From positions 186,001 to 250,000 of the forward strand of contig NZ_JAPNXS010000001.1 in the NCBI RefSeq assembly GCF_030397575.1: 64,000 nt of DNA, written 5' to 3'. Origin of the DNA: Psychromonas sp. 14N.309.X.WAT.B.A12. GTDB taxonomy: Bacteria; Pseudomonadota; Gammaproteobacteria; Enterobacterales; Psychromonadaceae. A model generated the notes under the pieces. That model did no database searches, was not told the origin of the DNA, and saw only the letters and a program-made list of their open reading frames with translations. The first letter of the stretch is position 1, and each line of letters starts with the position of its first letter. A program made the translations under genes and the position numbers. Shown here piece by piece: positions 28,995 through 38,522 of this stretch.

Positions 28995-31376
28995 TTATTT
29001 TAAACGAGTACGCTTTAATAGCAGTGAATTACTCAACACAATTAAACTTGATGCACTCATCGCGATTGCCGCAATAGAAGGGCTTAAATAACCTAATGCT
29101 GCTGCAGGTATCGCTAATGCATTAAAAATAAATGCCCAAAATAAGTTTTGACGGATCGTCGACCAAGTTGCTCGTGATATTTTCATGGCCACAGCAATTA
29201 GTCGTGGGTCATCATGCATTAAGGTCATTGAAGCGGTTTGTTTCGCCACATCACTCCCTCCACCCATTGCAATACTGACATCGGCTTGTGCAAGAGCTGG
29301 GGCATCATTAACACCATCCCCTACCATCGCCACTAAAGCGTCTTTTTGTAGGAGTGATAATTGTTGTAATTTTTGCTCAGGTGTTTGTTCGGCATAAAAG
29401 CTATTAATGCCTAATTCTGCACTCATGGCTTGTACAACACTGTATTTATCTCCACTGATTAAAGTCGTTGTTAAATCCAACTCTTTAAGTTCAGTGATAG
29501 CTGTTTGACTCTCAGGGCGAAGTTCATCTGCAATAATAAATAACCCTAATAAAGTGCCAGCATAACATACATAAATAACATTCTGATCCGCCTCTACATT
29601 GACCGTATGGATCGCTAGTTGTTGCTCAACATCAATATCAAAATGGGTTAGTAATTTACGATTTCCCACTAATAGGTCTTGTTCTTTAAAACGTCCATGT
29701 AGGCCTTCGCCATGTATGTTTTGTGGTTGACCAATTTGCTCTGCATTAATATTTAACTCTTTACAATATGCGACAACAGCTTTTGCGATAGGGTGCTTAC
29801 TTGATTGTTGCATCGCTAATAAAAGAGGTAAAAACCGTGAATCAAAAGAGGTCACATCATCTATTGCGACTTGCCCTTTAGTAAGTGTACCCGTTTTATC
29901 AAAGGCGATATGCTTGAGTTTATGAGCGAGTTGTAGTGTATTAATATCTTTAATTAATATCCCTTTTTGCGCGGCTAATCCTGTCCCAACCACCATAGCT
30001 GTTGGGGTTGCTAAACCAAGCGCACAAGGACAAGCAATCACTAATACAGCAACACTGTGCATTAAAGCTTGCTCTAAATCGCCTGTAGTGAACATCCAAA
30101 GGACAAAGGTAATAACTGCAATAACTAAAACAATAGGGACAAAAATAGCACTGACTTTATCCACCAATTGTAAAATAGGTGCTTTACTCATTTGTGCTGA
30201 TTCAACCAATTGAATAATATTATGTAACTTCGTTTGTTCATTGACTGCAGTGGTTTTAATTAATAATGTACCGTCACCATTTAACGTCCCCGCAAACACC
30301 TTATCATCTTGTTGCTTCTGAATAGCAGCGCTTTCACCGGTTAATAATGACTCATCAATATAGCTGCTGCCTTCTATTACAATGCCATCAACAGGGACTT
30401 TATCGCCAACTGCAACTTGGACTATGTCGTTGACTTGTATCTCTTCCATTAGCACTCGTTTAAAATTGTTGCCTTTTTTAACTAGCGCATCTAAAACCTG
30501 TAATTGACTTAATGCGCTAATAGCTTTGCTGCTAGCCTGTTTTGCTCGAAACTCTAAATATTTACCTAAACGTATTAATACAATTACTAAGCTACTGGTT
30601 TCAAAATAAAGATGTGATGGCGTATTGTTTAGTAGGTGATACAAACTGAAAAAGTAAGCCGCAGAGGTGCCTAAAACAACAAGTACGTCCATATTAGCCG
30701 AACCGCCTTTTAGGCTACTCCACGCTCCTTTATAAAAACGTGCCCCCACAATAAACTGAAGCGGAGTGGCAAGTGCAAATTCAACCCAAGGTAATAACAA
30801 AGGGGTGTCACTAAATAGCATGTTGATCATTGCAACCCAAAATGGCAGGCTGAGTAATACAGCAATAGCCAGACTAACATGTTCTCGGCGTTGTTTCTTT
30901 TGCTCTAATTTTTGCTTATTGAGCAATTGTTGTTGTGTAGTTATTGCTACTTTATGTGTTAATGGATAAGGACTTAAGTCTATTAATTCCTTAATAAATG
31001 GCTTGCTCGCTACACCCGCAAAGGTATTAACCTGTAGTGTCTTAGTGGCAAAGTTAGCTGTTGCATCGAACACTAGGTGATGTGATTTAATCGCTTTTAA
31101 CGTGCTTTCTACACAGCTTGAGCAGGACCATTCTGCTTCAAATTGAATATTTTGATGGTCTGTTTGATAACCTTTTTCAGATAATACTTCCATTATCATT
31201 GGCGCTAAAGGGTGTTTATTATCGGTCTTATCAAAGGCCAAAGTGGCCTTTTCCAATGTAAGGTTAACTTGAGAGTCAATACCTTCAATCTGATTAAAGG
31301 CTTTACTTAGATTAGTGGCACATGAAGCACAGTGCATTCCATAGACAGGAAAAGTGATGTTGTTTGGGTTAGTCAT
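28995..31376 (-). CDS. copA: copper-exporting P1B-type ATPase
   Basis: A 793-residue protein. GMHCASC at about 13-19 is a canonical heavy-metal domain. A second, shorter CSSC-containing domain lies at about residue 80-90. The membrane CPC motif is in IACPCALGLATPTAM, the phosphorylation site in AFDKTGTLTKG, TGES in LTGESAAI, the HP motif in SSKHPIAKAV and the hinge in MVGDGVNDAPALAQADV. It pumps Cu(I) out of the cytosol. AGGAGGG lies 5-6 nt before ATG. It is the first gene of copA-cueR. Confidence 0.95.
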   Translation of the reverse strand: MTNPNNITFPVYGMHCASCATNLSKAFNQIEGIDSQVNLTLEKATLAFDKTDNKHPLAPMIMEVLSEKGYQTDHQNIQFEAEWSCSSCVESTLKAIKSHHLVFDATANFATKTLQVNTFAGVASKPFIKELIDLSPYPLTHKVAITTQQQLLNKQKLEQKKQRREHVSLAIAVLLSLPFWVAMINMLFSDTPLLLPWVEFALATPLQFIVGARFYKGAWSSLKGGSANMDVLVVLGTSAAYFFSLYHLLNNTPSHLYFETSSLVIVLIRLGKYLEFRAKQASSKAISALSQLQVLDALVKKGNNFKRVLMEEIQVNDIVQVAVGDKVPVDGIVIEGSSYIDESLLTGESAAIQKQQDDKVFAGTLNGDGTLLIKTTAVNEQTKLHNIIQLVESAQMSKAPILQLVDKVSAIFVPIVLVIAVITFVLWMFTTGDLEQALMHSVAVLVIACPCALGLATPTAMVVGTGLAAQKGILIKDINTLQLAHKLKHIAFDKTGTLTKGQVAIDDVTSFDSRFLPLLLAMQQSSKHPIAKAVVAYCKELNINAEQIGQPQNIHGEGLHGRFKEQDLLVGNRKLLTHFDIDVEQQLAIHTVNVEADQNVIYVCYAGTLLGLFIIADELRPESQTAITELKELDLTTTLISGDKYSVVQAMSAELGINSFYAEQTPEQKLQQLSLLQKDALVAMVGDGVNDAPALAQADVSIAMGGGSDVAKQTASMTLMHDDPRLIAVAMKISRATWSTIRQNLFWAFIFNALAIPAAALGYLSPSIAAIAMSASSLIVLSNSLLLKRTRLK

Positions 31377-31424
31377 TGTTACCCTCCTATACTAGTCGTG
31401 TTGTTTTGTTGAAATCATAAACAA

Positions 31425-31455
31425 AGACTAACCCTTACCGTAAGGGTAACGTCAA
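31425..31455 (-). promoter_or_regulatory. CueR-type copper promoter of copA
   Basis: On the minus strand -35 TTGACG (31450-31455) and -10 TAGTCT (31425-31430) are separated by 19 bp, the over-long spacer typical of MerR-family promoters. The spacer contains the perfect palindrome ACCCTTAC-G-GTAAGGGT (31431-31447). It lies about 50-80 bp upstream of the copA ATG. Confidence 0.92.
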
Positions 31456-31625
31456 ACATAAACAACAAAAAATTATTAGTTACTTTGTATATGCTTTATA
31501 ATTATACTGTTTATAAAAACAGTTATTGTGTTAATTAGTATTGAGTTGCTCTTAAGTTATTATCATTGAACTATCATAGCTAAGGGCTTTTGCTTGAATT
31601 ATTTTATAGATAGGATTGTTTCAGT

Positions 31626-32741
31626 ATGTCCATAGAAGAAGTGCAATCTGTTGCTCCAACTGTTGTTGGTCAGAAAACAGTACGTAAAATTATTCATATT
31701 GATATGGATTGTTTTTATGCTGCGGTGGAGATGAGAGATAATCCTTCATATCAAGGCATCCCGCTTGCAATCGGTGGCAAAAGCCAACGCAGAGGGGTGT
31801 TATCAACGTGTAACTATCACGCCAGAGAATTTGGCATACACTCGGCTATGCCTGTATTTAAAGCAAAGCAACTTTGTCCTAGTTTATTAATTGTACCTGG
31901 TAGAATGGCGGTATATGTTGAAATATCACAAAAAATACGGGCTATTTTTCATCGTTATACGAACCTAGTAGAGCCTCTGTCTTTGGATGAAGCGTTTTTA
32001 GATGTGACAGATTGTACTTTATTTAAAGGCTCCGCTACTTATATTGCCCAAGATATCAGACAAACTATTCAAGATGAGCTTAACCTAACAGCCTCTGCAG
32101 GTGTTTCTTATTGTAAGTTTCTTGCAAAAATCGCATCTGATGAAAACAAACCCAATGGGCAATTTGTGATCAGTCCCGAGCAAGCACCAGGCTTTATTGC
32201 CTCGCTACCATTAAAGAAAATACCTGGTGTGGGCAAAGTTGCACAAGGACATTTAGCTGAAAAAGGGTTAGTCACTTGTACGGATGTCGCACAGTATCCT
32301 GAACAGGCATTATTGCTAACTTTTGGGAAACTAGGGAAATCATTGTTAGCTTTCAGCAAAGGCATAGATAACCGTGAGGTGCAGCCAAATAGAGAGCGGA
32401 AGTCAGTGGCCGTAGAGCATACCTTTGAACATAATTTATTAACGGAAGAGCAGTGCCTGTTAAAACTAGCCGATTTCTATCAACAATTAACACAACGTGT
32501 TGAAAAGCATCTATCAAAGAAGGTGGTCACTAAACTGGGAGTAAAGTTAAAGTTTAGTGACTTTACAATCAAGAGTAGTGAACGCAAATATTCACAGTTG
32601 AATCAGGGAATATTTGAGCAATTATTACATCAATTGATTGTCGCAAACCCCGATAAACCAATCCGTTTATTAGGCGTAAGCGTCGGGCTGAGTGAAAAGT
32701 CTAGCGAGCAATCCATACAGTTAAGTTTGATTGATGATTGA
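31626..32741 (+). CDS. dinB: DNA polymerase IV
   Basis: A 371-residue Y-family polymerase. IIHIDMDCFYAAVEMRDNP and LSLDEAFLDVTD carry the catalytic acidic residues. IPGVGKVAQGHLAEKGL is the helix-hairpin-helix, then the little-finger domain. The last residues QLSLIDD resemble a beta-clamp binding peptide. An N-terminal extension of about 20 residues precedes the usual start. Error-prone translesion synthesis. I see no clear LexA box in the 250 bp upstream. Confidence 0.95.
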   Translation: MSIEEVQSVAPTVVGQKTVRKIIHIDMDCFYAAVEMRDNPSYQGIPLAIGGKSQRRGVLSTCNYHAREFGIHSAMPVFKAKQLCPSLLIVPGRMAVYVEISQKIRAIFHRYTNLVEPLSLDEAFLDVTDCTLFKGSATYIAQDIRQTIQDELNLTASAGVSYCKFLAKIASDENKPNGQFVISPEQAPGFIASLPLKKIPGVGKVAQGHLAEKGLVTCTDVAQYPEQALLLTFGKLGKSLLAFSKGIDNREVQPNRERKSVAVEHTFEHNLLTEEQCLLKLADFYQQLTQRVEKHLSKKVVTKLGVKLKFSDFTIKSSERKYSQLNQGIFEQLLHQLIVANPDKPIRLLGVSVGLSEKSSEQSIQLSLIDD

Positions 32742-32756
32742 TCGCCAGTTAGCTTT

Positions 32757-33356
32757 TTACATTGAAATGTTTCGTACACCTTCATAAATAAATTGAATCG
32801 CCAGTGCAGCCAAAATAACGCCCAAGAAGCGACGTAAAATCTCATCGCCAGTTTTACCAATAATCTTCTTCAAATATTTTGACCCGACCATTCCTACCAT
32901 TGTAATGAGTAACACACTAATGATAGCTGCTGTCACAGATAACATGGTACTTCCCGTTTCTGGAGGTTGTGAGTATAGTAAAATAGCAAGCGTTAATGTA
33001 CCTGGACCAGCCAAAAGCGGAATTGACATTGGAAAGACGGAAATATCTGCATTTTTACCACTATTAGAAAACTTCAATTCCTGTGTAATCATCATAAATG
33101 CGGTATAAAAAAGTAGTAACCCACCTGAGATACGTAGTGAATTAATATTGATACCTAATTGTGAAAACAGTGCTTCACCGTAATTACCAAATAGAACTAA
33201 AGTTAATCCACTGATAATAATAGATTTAATCGCCATTAAATTACGGTGTCTTTGGTCACTACCTGAGGTGAGGGAGTTAAATATTAATGCCGAACCAATG
33301 GGATCGATAATTACTAATAAACCAGTAATAGCATGAAGGTATAATGCAAAATCCAT
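32757..33356 (-). CDS. MarC/YhgN family membrane protein
   Basis: A 199-residue protein with about six hydrophobic segments. LLVIIDPIGSALIFNSLT, GGLLLFYTAFMMI and PMSIPLLAGPGTLTLAI are MarC-family signatures. E. coli has several paralogues (MarC, YhgN, YchE) and their transport role is not proven. It converges with dinB, with only 15 bp between the stops. Confidence 0.88.
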   Translation of the reverse strand: MDFALYLHAITGLLVIIDPIGSALIFNSLTSGSDQRHRNLMAIKSIIISGLTLVLFGNYGEALFSQLGININSLRISGGLLLFYTAFMMITQELKFSNSGKNADISVFPMSIPLLAGPGTLTLAILLYSQPPETGSTMLSVTAAIISVLLITMVGMVGSKYLKKIIGKTGDEILRRFLGVILAALAIQFIYEGVRNISM

Positions 33357-33416
33357 TTTAAACTCTCTTCTTTTTATATAATCGATGGATGCAATGACCT
33401 AATGGTCAGATATAAA

Positions 33417-33441
33417 AATGGCAGGTTATTAGCCTGCCATT
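33417..33441 (-). terminator. terminator of the yjiH-like gene
   Basis: AATGGCAGG / 7 nt / CCTGCCATT makes a perfect 9-bp stem. On the minus strand it continues into TTTATATC, giving five Ts. It lies 26 bp past the yjiH-like stop. Confidence 0.75.
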
Positions 33442-33467
33442 ATTAAGATTAGCCTATGATGACACAT

Positions 33468-34823
33468 TTAGAAGATAAAGTGTGCAACACCTGCAATCAC
33501 GGGTAACGTTACTAATGTACGTAGAATAAAGATAATAAATAATTCTGCGATATTAACAGGTATTTTACTACCTAATAATAGAGCACCCACTTCACTCATG
33601 TAAATTAACTGTGTTACCGACATTGCCGCAATAATAAAGCGCGTCATATCAGATTCAATTGAAGCGGCTAAAATAGACGGAATAAACATATCTGCAAAAC
33701 CGACAACAATAGTCGTTGACGCTTGTTCTGCTTGAGGAATTTGTAATAACTCAAGTAGAGGAATGAAAGGCATACCTAAGTAATTAAAAATAGGTGTGTA
33801 TTCTGCAATCATTAACGCAATTGTACCAATCGCCATGACCACGGGTAAAACACCAAATACCATATCAATCACATTTTTGATGCCATCTTGAATAGTACTC
33901 TTGAACCCTTTAGCTTGTTCAGCGCGTGTTAAGGCTTGATGAAAACCCCATGATAATAAATGATGACCTTCAGGCGTTTTTTCATCACCTTCTTCGCGTG
34001 CAGAGCCGTCTATATAAAGATCTTTCTTATTACGTAGTGGTGGTAATTTAGGTACGATGATCGCAGCTACAATACCGGCTAGACAAACAGACAAGTAGAA
34101 AGGCAAGAATAAGTATTCTAGTTTTACTTGTGAAATCACAACTAATGAAAAAGTTATTGATACAGCAGAGAAGGTAGTACCGATAACAGCGGCTTCACGT
34201 TGTGTGTAGAAACGTGATTCATACTGCTTGCTGGTCATTAAAATACCGACACTTCCATCACCTAACCAAGACGCCATACAATCGATAGCACTTCGGCCTG
34301 GTAAGTTAAATACAGGGCGCATGATTTTGGTTAATAACGTTCCAAATAATTCTAATAAACCAAAATTAAGTAATAGCGGTAATAATAGACCTGCAAAAAT
34401 AAATACACATAATAAAACCGGCATTAAATCATTTAGTACTAACGCACCTGTATTGCCTGAGTTAATCATTTCCGGGCCAATACCCCAATAAGTCGCGACA
34501 ATAAATACCGCACCCAACACACGAATGATTAACCAAATTGGGCTAACATTAAGCAAGCCATGGATAAAAGAGGAGCGTTGTAAAAAAGCAGGATTGGCTA
34601 TTTTACTTATTAAGCTGAGTATCGCTGTGATTAAAACAACGATCGTGACAATAAGGGTAATAGCATCACCTAATAAAGCTTGTAACGCTTTAGAGATAAT
34701 AGCAATTGGGATAGTCAACGCATCATTGTATTGAATAGGTGCCATAAACAATATCAACCCAATCAATGATGGGATAATGAACGTCAATATTGTACTTAGC
34801 GTAAATGATTTTCTTTGTGTCAC
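33468..34823 (-). CDS. yjiH: YjiH family nucleoside-recognition (Gate) membrane protein
   Basis: A 451-residue integral membrane protein with about ten hydrophobic segments. FNLPGRSAIDCMASWLGDGSVGILMTSKQYE is the N-terminal gate-type repeat and FADMFIPSILAASIESDMTRFIIAAMSVTQLIYMSEVGALLLGS the C-terminal one, as in YjiH and related nucleoside-recognition proteins. Substrate unknown. It follows a short palindrome at 34870 and is closed by its own terminator. Confidence 0.85.
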   Translation of the reverse strand: MTQRKSFTLSTILTFIIPSLIGLILFMAPIQYNDALTIPIAIISKALQALLGDAITLIVTIVVLITAILSLISKIANPAFLQRSSFIHGLLNVSPIWLIIRVLGAVFIVATYWGIGPEMINSGNTGALVLNDLMPVLLCVFIFAGLLLPLLLNFGLLELFGTLLTKIMRPVFNLPGRSAIDCMASWLGDGSVGILMTSKQYESRFYTQREAAVIGTTFSAVSITFSLVVISQVKLEYLFLPFYLSVCLAGIVAAIIVPKLPPLRNKKDLYIDGSAREEGDEKTPEGHHLLSWGFHQALTRAEQAKGFKSTIQDGIKNVIDMVFGVLPVVMAIGTIALMIAEYTPIFNYLGMPFIPLLELLQIPQAEQASTTIVVGFADMFIPSILAASIESDMTRFIIAAMSVTQLIYMSEVGALLLGSKIPVNIAELFIIFILRTLVTLPVIAGVAHFIF

Positions 34824-35174
34824 TCTGTTACCTTCATAAAAATTGAGCCGTTAAAACGACTAAAATAGGGTGCAATGTTGCACAGCGGCGCAAGAGTACT
34901 TGCTTTGTATAGTCTTGTAAATCGGCAATTAGTAACAAATATTACGCAATATCAATAAAAGCTTTATTTAGATTTTTGATTCAATCATTTACAGGAAGGA
35001 AGTGTGAGTAGTAATTTTACAAAGTAATAAATAACAAAGACTTAGTTAATTATTTGATAATCGCAGAAAGAATATGAGATCGGTGATTAGTTCTCGTATA
35101 TTTTAATGCATAAATACCTAATTAGGGTTTATAATTTGAGTTAATTAATTCATAAACCTAATAAGAAAGATATT
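34824..35174. other. divergent region between yjiH and the diguanylate cyclase gene
   Basis: 351 bp that must carry two divergent promoters. The only structured element I see is the palindrome at 34870-34883. The half nearest the cyclase gene is AT-rich, with AAGAAAGAT as a ribosome site. Confidence 0.5.
34870..34883. promoter_or_regulatory. palindrome GTGCAATGTTGCAC upstream of yjiH
   Basis: A perfect 14-bp palindrome with two central bases, 47-60 bp upstream of the yjiH ATG, where an operator would lie. The regulator is unknown. Confidence 0.45.
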
Positions 35175-36194
35175 ATGAGCAAAGAGCTAATTGTAGAGTC
35201 TGCTAACAACCTAAAGAAAGCATTGCCATTAATGATGAAATACTCAGTGCCAACCACACCTAACAATTATGCTCTTTGGTATCACTATGTTGCTGAAAAA
35301 AATCCTGCACTTAAAGAGTCCATGGATAAATTATTGTCAGCGAGTGATATTTGTTCGCCTATTCAAGCTGAGTCACTTTATCGAGAGCATGTTTGCTCTG
35401 CAACAGAAAATGAAACATGGGAATTCCGTTCAACTCTTGAAAATATGATGACGCAACTGGACCAATTAATTGGCGATACGCATTCTGATACCACCGACTT
35501 TCAGCACTCTTTTGATAAAAATGTTTCTAATATCAGTAAAGTAGAAGAAGAGGGCTGGTCAATAGAGGAAGTGGTTGGTTTATTAAAAAGCTTAGAAAAA
35601 GATGCAAAACAAATGCGTAATGCGACGCAATTCTTTGGTAATAGTCTAGCGTTAGCTAAGAATGAAATTGGCACATTAAAAACTCAGCTAGAGGAATCAC
35701 GTAAAGCTGCACTATATGATTCATTAACTGGTCTGCTTAATCGTCATGCTTTTGATACAGAGCTCACTAGTTACCTACAATCTAATAGCGGAAGTTTTTC
35801 CATCATCCTTTGCGATATAGATCACTTCAAACAATTCAATGATACTTGGGGGCACCTGTTAGGGGACCAAGTTTTAAAAGCCGTTGGTCGTAAAATTAAC
35901 GAAAGTATGCGCGAGCAAAGCACCGCTTATCGCTTTGGCGGTGAAGAGTTTGTGATGTTATTACCTAAAACTAATATTCGTATTGCCCGTCATTTTGCAG
36001 AATCCATACGTAAAAAATTAGAAAAACTATCCTTAAAAGATAAACGTTCTGGACAGATGATTAACAATATTACCGCTTCATTTGGTGTGGTGGAAAGTCA
36101 GCCAAATGAAAGTATTACTGAAGTGATTGCACGGGCAGATGAATACCTTTATAAAGCCAAAAATTTAGGAAGAAATCGTGTTTTACCTATTTAA
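35175..36194 (+). CDS. soluble diguanylate cyclase (GGDEF)
   Basis: A 339-residue protein without signal or membrane segment. Residues 1-170 are helical (MKYSVPTTPNNYALWYHYVAEKNP, later a coiled coil). Residues 175-339 are a GGDEF domain with DSLTGLLNRHAF, ILCDIDHFKQFNDTWGH and the active-site loop YRFGGEEFVML. The inhibitory RxxD motif is absent (REQS at that place), so product feedback through that site is unlikely. Makes cyclic di-GMP from GTP. The N-terminal family resembles other marine cyclases of unknown signal. Confidence 0.9.
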   Translation: MSKELIVESANNLKKALPLMMKYSVPTTPNNYALWYHYVAEKNPALKESMDKLLSASDICSPIQAESLYREHVCSATENETWEFRSTLENMMTQLDQLIGDTHSDTTDFQHSFDKNVSNISKVEEEGWSIEEVVGLLKSLEKDAKQMRNATQFFGNSLALAKNEIGTLKTQLEESRKAALYDSLTGLLNRHAFDTELTSYLQSNSGSFSIILCDIDHFKQFNDTWGHLLGDQVLKAVGRKINESMREQSTAYRFGGEEFVMLLPKTNIRIARHFAESIRKKLEKLSLKDKRSGQMINNITASFGVVESQPNESITEVIARADEYLYKAKNLGRNRVLPI

Positions 36195-36375
36195 TTAATT
36201 GATTTATATGTAAAATATCAATGATAGGACTCAGTGAATAGTTATATTGACTAATAATAAAGAGTTTCATAAAGTGATTAATAAGCATTGAGCTTATATA
36301 ATCAGGTACTTCACGATACCATTAAATAAGTTTCATCCGAGTGGTATTACTTACTCTTACTTTAAAGGTTTACTC

Positions 36376-36936
36376 ATGGAATTATACGGTAGCTACACTT
36401 CACCCTTTGTTCGTCACTGTCGCATTGCACTATTACAAACAGAACTTGAGTGCGAATTTCTTGAAATTGATGCAACACAAAGTGCCACATTATCACCAAC
36501 TAAAAAAGTACCACTTTTAGTTGATTGTGAATTAAAACTGACTGATTCAACGTCTATTCTGACCCATCTTTATGAATTAGTTGGAGAGGGATTTTTAACT
36601 GATTTAGAAGAAGTAGAACTTTACCATATGACCAACACAGTATTAGATGCTTGTGTTAATTTAGTCCTGTTAGCTAAATTTGACGGTATAACGGCCGATC
36701 AAAGTGTTTACTTAACACGTCAGAAAGATCGTATTCAATCTGGTCTAGAAGCGATTAACAATAAAACATTTAGCCAAGCATTGCCGTTAACTCAGGCTGA
36801 AACTCGATTAGCAGTATTTCTTGATTGGGCTATATTCAGGAATCAAATTTCACTAGATGCTTTTCCAGCGCTACAACAATTATTAGATCTTGCTCAAACA
36901 GATCCTATCTTTACGCAAACTGCACCTAAAGAATAA
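36376..36936 (+). CDS. glutathione S-transferase family protein
   Basis: A 186-residue protein. The thioredoxin-like N-terminal domain has MELYGSYTSPFVRHCRIALL, KKVPLLVD (cis-Pro) and LTDSTSILTHL, the GSH-contact Asp/Ser pair. The C-terminal helical domain follows. No specific subfamily is clear, and activity is not assured. Single gene, AAAGG ribosome site, strong shared terminator after it. Confidence 0.82.
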   Translation: MELYGSYTSPFVRHCRIALLQTELECEFLEIDATQSATLSPTKKVPLLVDCELKLTDSTSILTHLYELVGEGFLTDLEEVELYHMTNTVLDACVNLVLLAKFDGITADQSVYLTRQKDRIQSGLEAINNKTFSQALPLTQAETRLAVFLDWAIFRNQISLDAFPALQQLLDLAQTDPIFTQTAPKE

Positions 36937-36950
36937 AATAAGATTTTATT

Positions 36951-36988
36951 AAAAAGGCGTGTTATTCAATGAATAACACGCCTTTTTT
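36951..36988. terminator. bidirectional terminator between GST gene and pykA
   Basis: AAAAGGCGTGTTATTC / AAT / GAATAACACGCCTTTT is a perfect 16-bp stem with T runs on both strands. It lies between convergent genes and probably serves both. Confidence 0.93.
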
Positions 36989-37016
36989 GTAACTTAAAAA
37001 ATAAGTTTAACTCAGT

Positions 37017-38447
37017 TTATACTTTGATGATCTTACAAGTATTAGTAAAGCCTTGATTGATATTGTCACCATGAGTTAACAGAATCAAATCACCTTCAGC
37101 AATTAAGTTAGATGCTTTTAGTGTCGTTAACGCATTTTCAATAAACTCGATGCTGTTAGTCGTTGTAGATTCAAACTTAACAGGCGTTACACCACGGTAT
37201 AATGCACAGTAGTTTAATGTTTGCTGATTACTAGAAAGTGCGTAAATCGGTAAACCAGAGCTTAAACGAGACATTAACAACGGTGTAGAACCAGACGCGG
37301 TTAATGCAACAATCGCCTTAACGCCATTTGTATGGTTAGCGGCATACATAGTAGTCATTGCTAACGCTTCACCAGGATCATCAAAAGTATGGTTAATACG
37401 ATGGTTTGAAACGTTAATACTAGGATGTTTTTCTGCACCAATACATACTTCACTCATCGCTCTTACGGTTTCAACAGGGTAATCACCTGCTGCCGTTTCA
37501 CCCGATAACATTACCGCATCAGTCCCATCTAATACCGCATTTGCGACATCCATAACTTCCGCACGTGTTGGCATCGGTGCGCTGATCATTGATTCCATCA
37601 TCTGCGTCGCAGTGATAACAACGCGGTTTAAACGACGTGCAGTACGGATCATATCTTTTTGTACGCCAACTAAACGTGCGTCACCAATTTCAACACCTAA
37701 ATCCCCACGTGCAACCATCACCACATCAGAGGCTAAGATAATATCTTCTAATGCTTCTTTTGTTTCAACTGCCTCAGCACGTTCAACTTTAGCAACGATT
37801 TTAGCAAAGCTACCAGCTTCTTGCGCTAATTTACGTGCATAATGTAAGTCAGCACCATTGCGAGGGAAAGATACAGCAAGGTAATCACAACCGATTTCAG
37901 CGGCAGTGAAAATATCTCTTTTATCTTTGTCTGTTAATGCAGCAGCAGATAAACCACCACCTTGCTTATTGATACCTTTATTATTTGAAAGCGGTCCACC
38001 AATAGTAACTACGGTATGTACTTTATTGCCTTCAACTGATTCAACTTTAAGCTGAACACGGCCATCGTCTAATAATAAGACATCGCCTGTATCCACTTCT
38101 TGCGGAAGCGTCTTATAATCTAAACCAACGTGTTGTTGATTACCTTGGCCTTTTTCTACATCACTATCTAATGTAAATTTATCGCCGACAGCCAATTGAA
38201 TTTTATTATTTTCAAAAGTAGATACGCGGATTTTAGGGCCTTGAAGATCGCCCATGATCGCCACTTCTTTGCCTAGTTTAACGGCAATTTCTCTAACTTG
38301 TTGTGCGCGTTTGATGTGGTCAGCTGCTTCACCGTGAGAAAAATTCATACGTACCATATTGGCACCAGCTGCAATGATTTGTTCTAAATTATTACCGCGG
38401 TCCGTCGCTGGGCCTAAAGTAGTAACTATTTTCGTACGTCTTGCCAT
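37017..38447 (-). CDS. pykA: pyruvate kinase (PykA type)
   Basis: A 476-residue protein (E. coli PykA 480). [12 protein letters not shown] and [15 protein letters not shown] start the barrel. [12 protein letters not shown] begins the B domain, [11 protein letters not shown] holds the catalytic Lys/Glu, [12 protein letters not shown] the Mg site and [28 protein letters not shown] the signature block. It makes pyruvate and ATP from PEP. Closer in length and sequence to the AMP-activated PykA than PykF, which is inference. It lies 75 bp after hexR on the same strand. Confidence 0.94.
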   Translation of the reverse strand: MARRTKIVTTLGPATDRGNNLEQIIAAGANMVRMNFSHGEAADHIKRAQQVREIAVKLGKEVAIMGDLQGPKIRVSTFENNKIQLAVGDKFTLDSDVEKGQGNQQHVGLDYKTLPQEVDTGDVLLLDDGRVQLKVESVEGNKVHTVVTIGGPLSNNKGINKQGGGLSAAALTDKDKRDIFTAAEIGCDYLAVSFPRNGADLHYARKLAQEAGSFAKIVAKVERAEAVETKEALEDIILASDVVMVARGDLGVEIGDARLVGVQKDMIRTARRLNRVVITATQMMESMISAPMPTRAEVMDVANAVLDGTDAVMLSGETAAGDYPVETVRAMSEVCIGAEKHPSINVSNHRINHTFDDPGEALAMTTMYAANHTNGVKAIVALTASGSTPLLMSRLSSGLPIYALSSNQQTLNYCALYRGVTPVKFESTTTNSIEFIENALTTLKASNLIAEGDLILLTHGDNINQGFTNTCKIIKV

Positions 38448-38522
38448 GTTAACTCCTGTTACATATAAAAAAATATAAGGCTAAAAGGGGGTTAATAAAT
38501 GCACCGTTATACTGTAATACTT

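Noticed and set aside
31377-31625. LexA box upstream of dinB
   Set aside because: I looked for CTGT-N8-ACAG or close variants and found none that I would defend.
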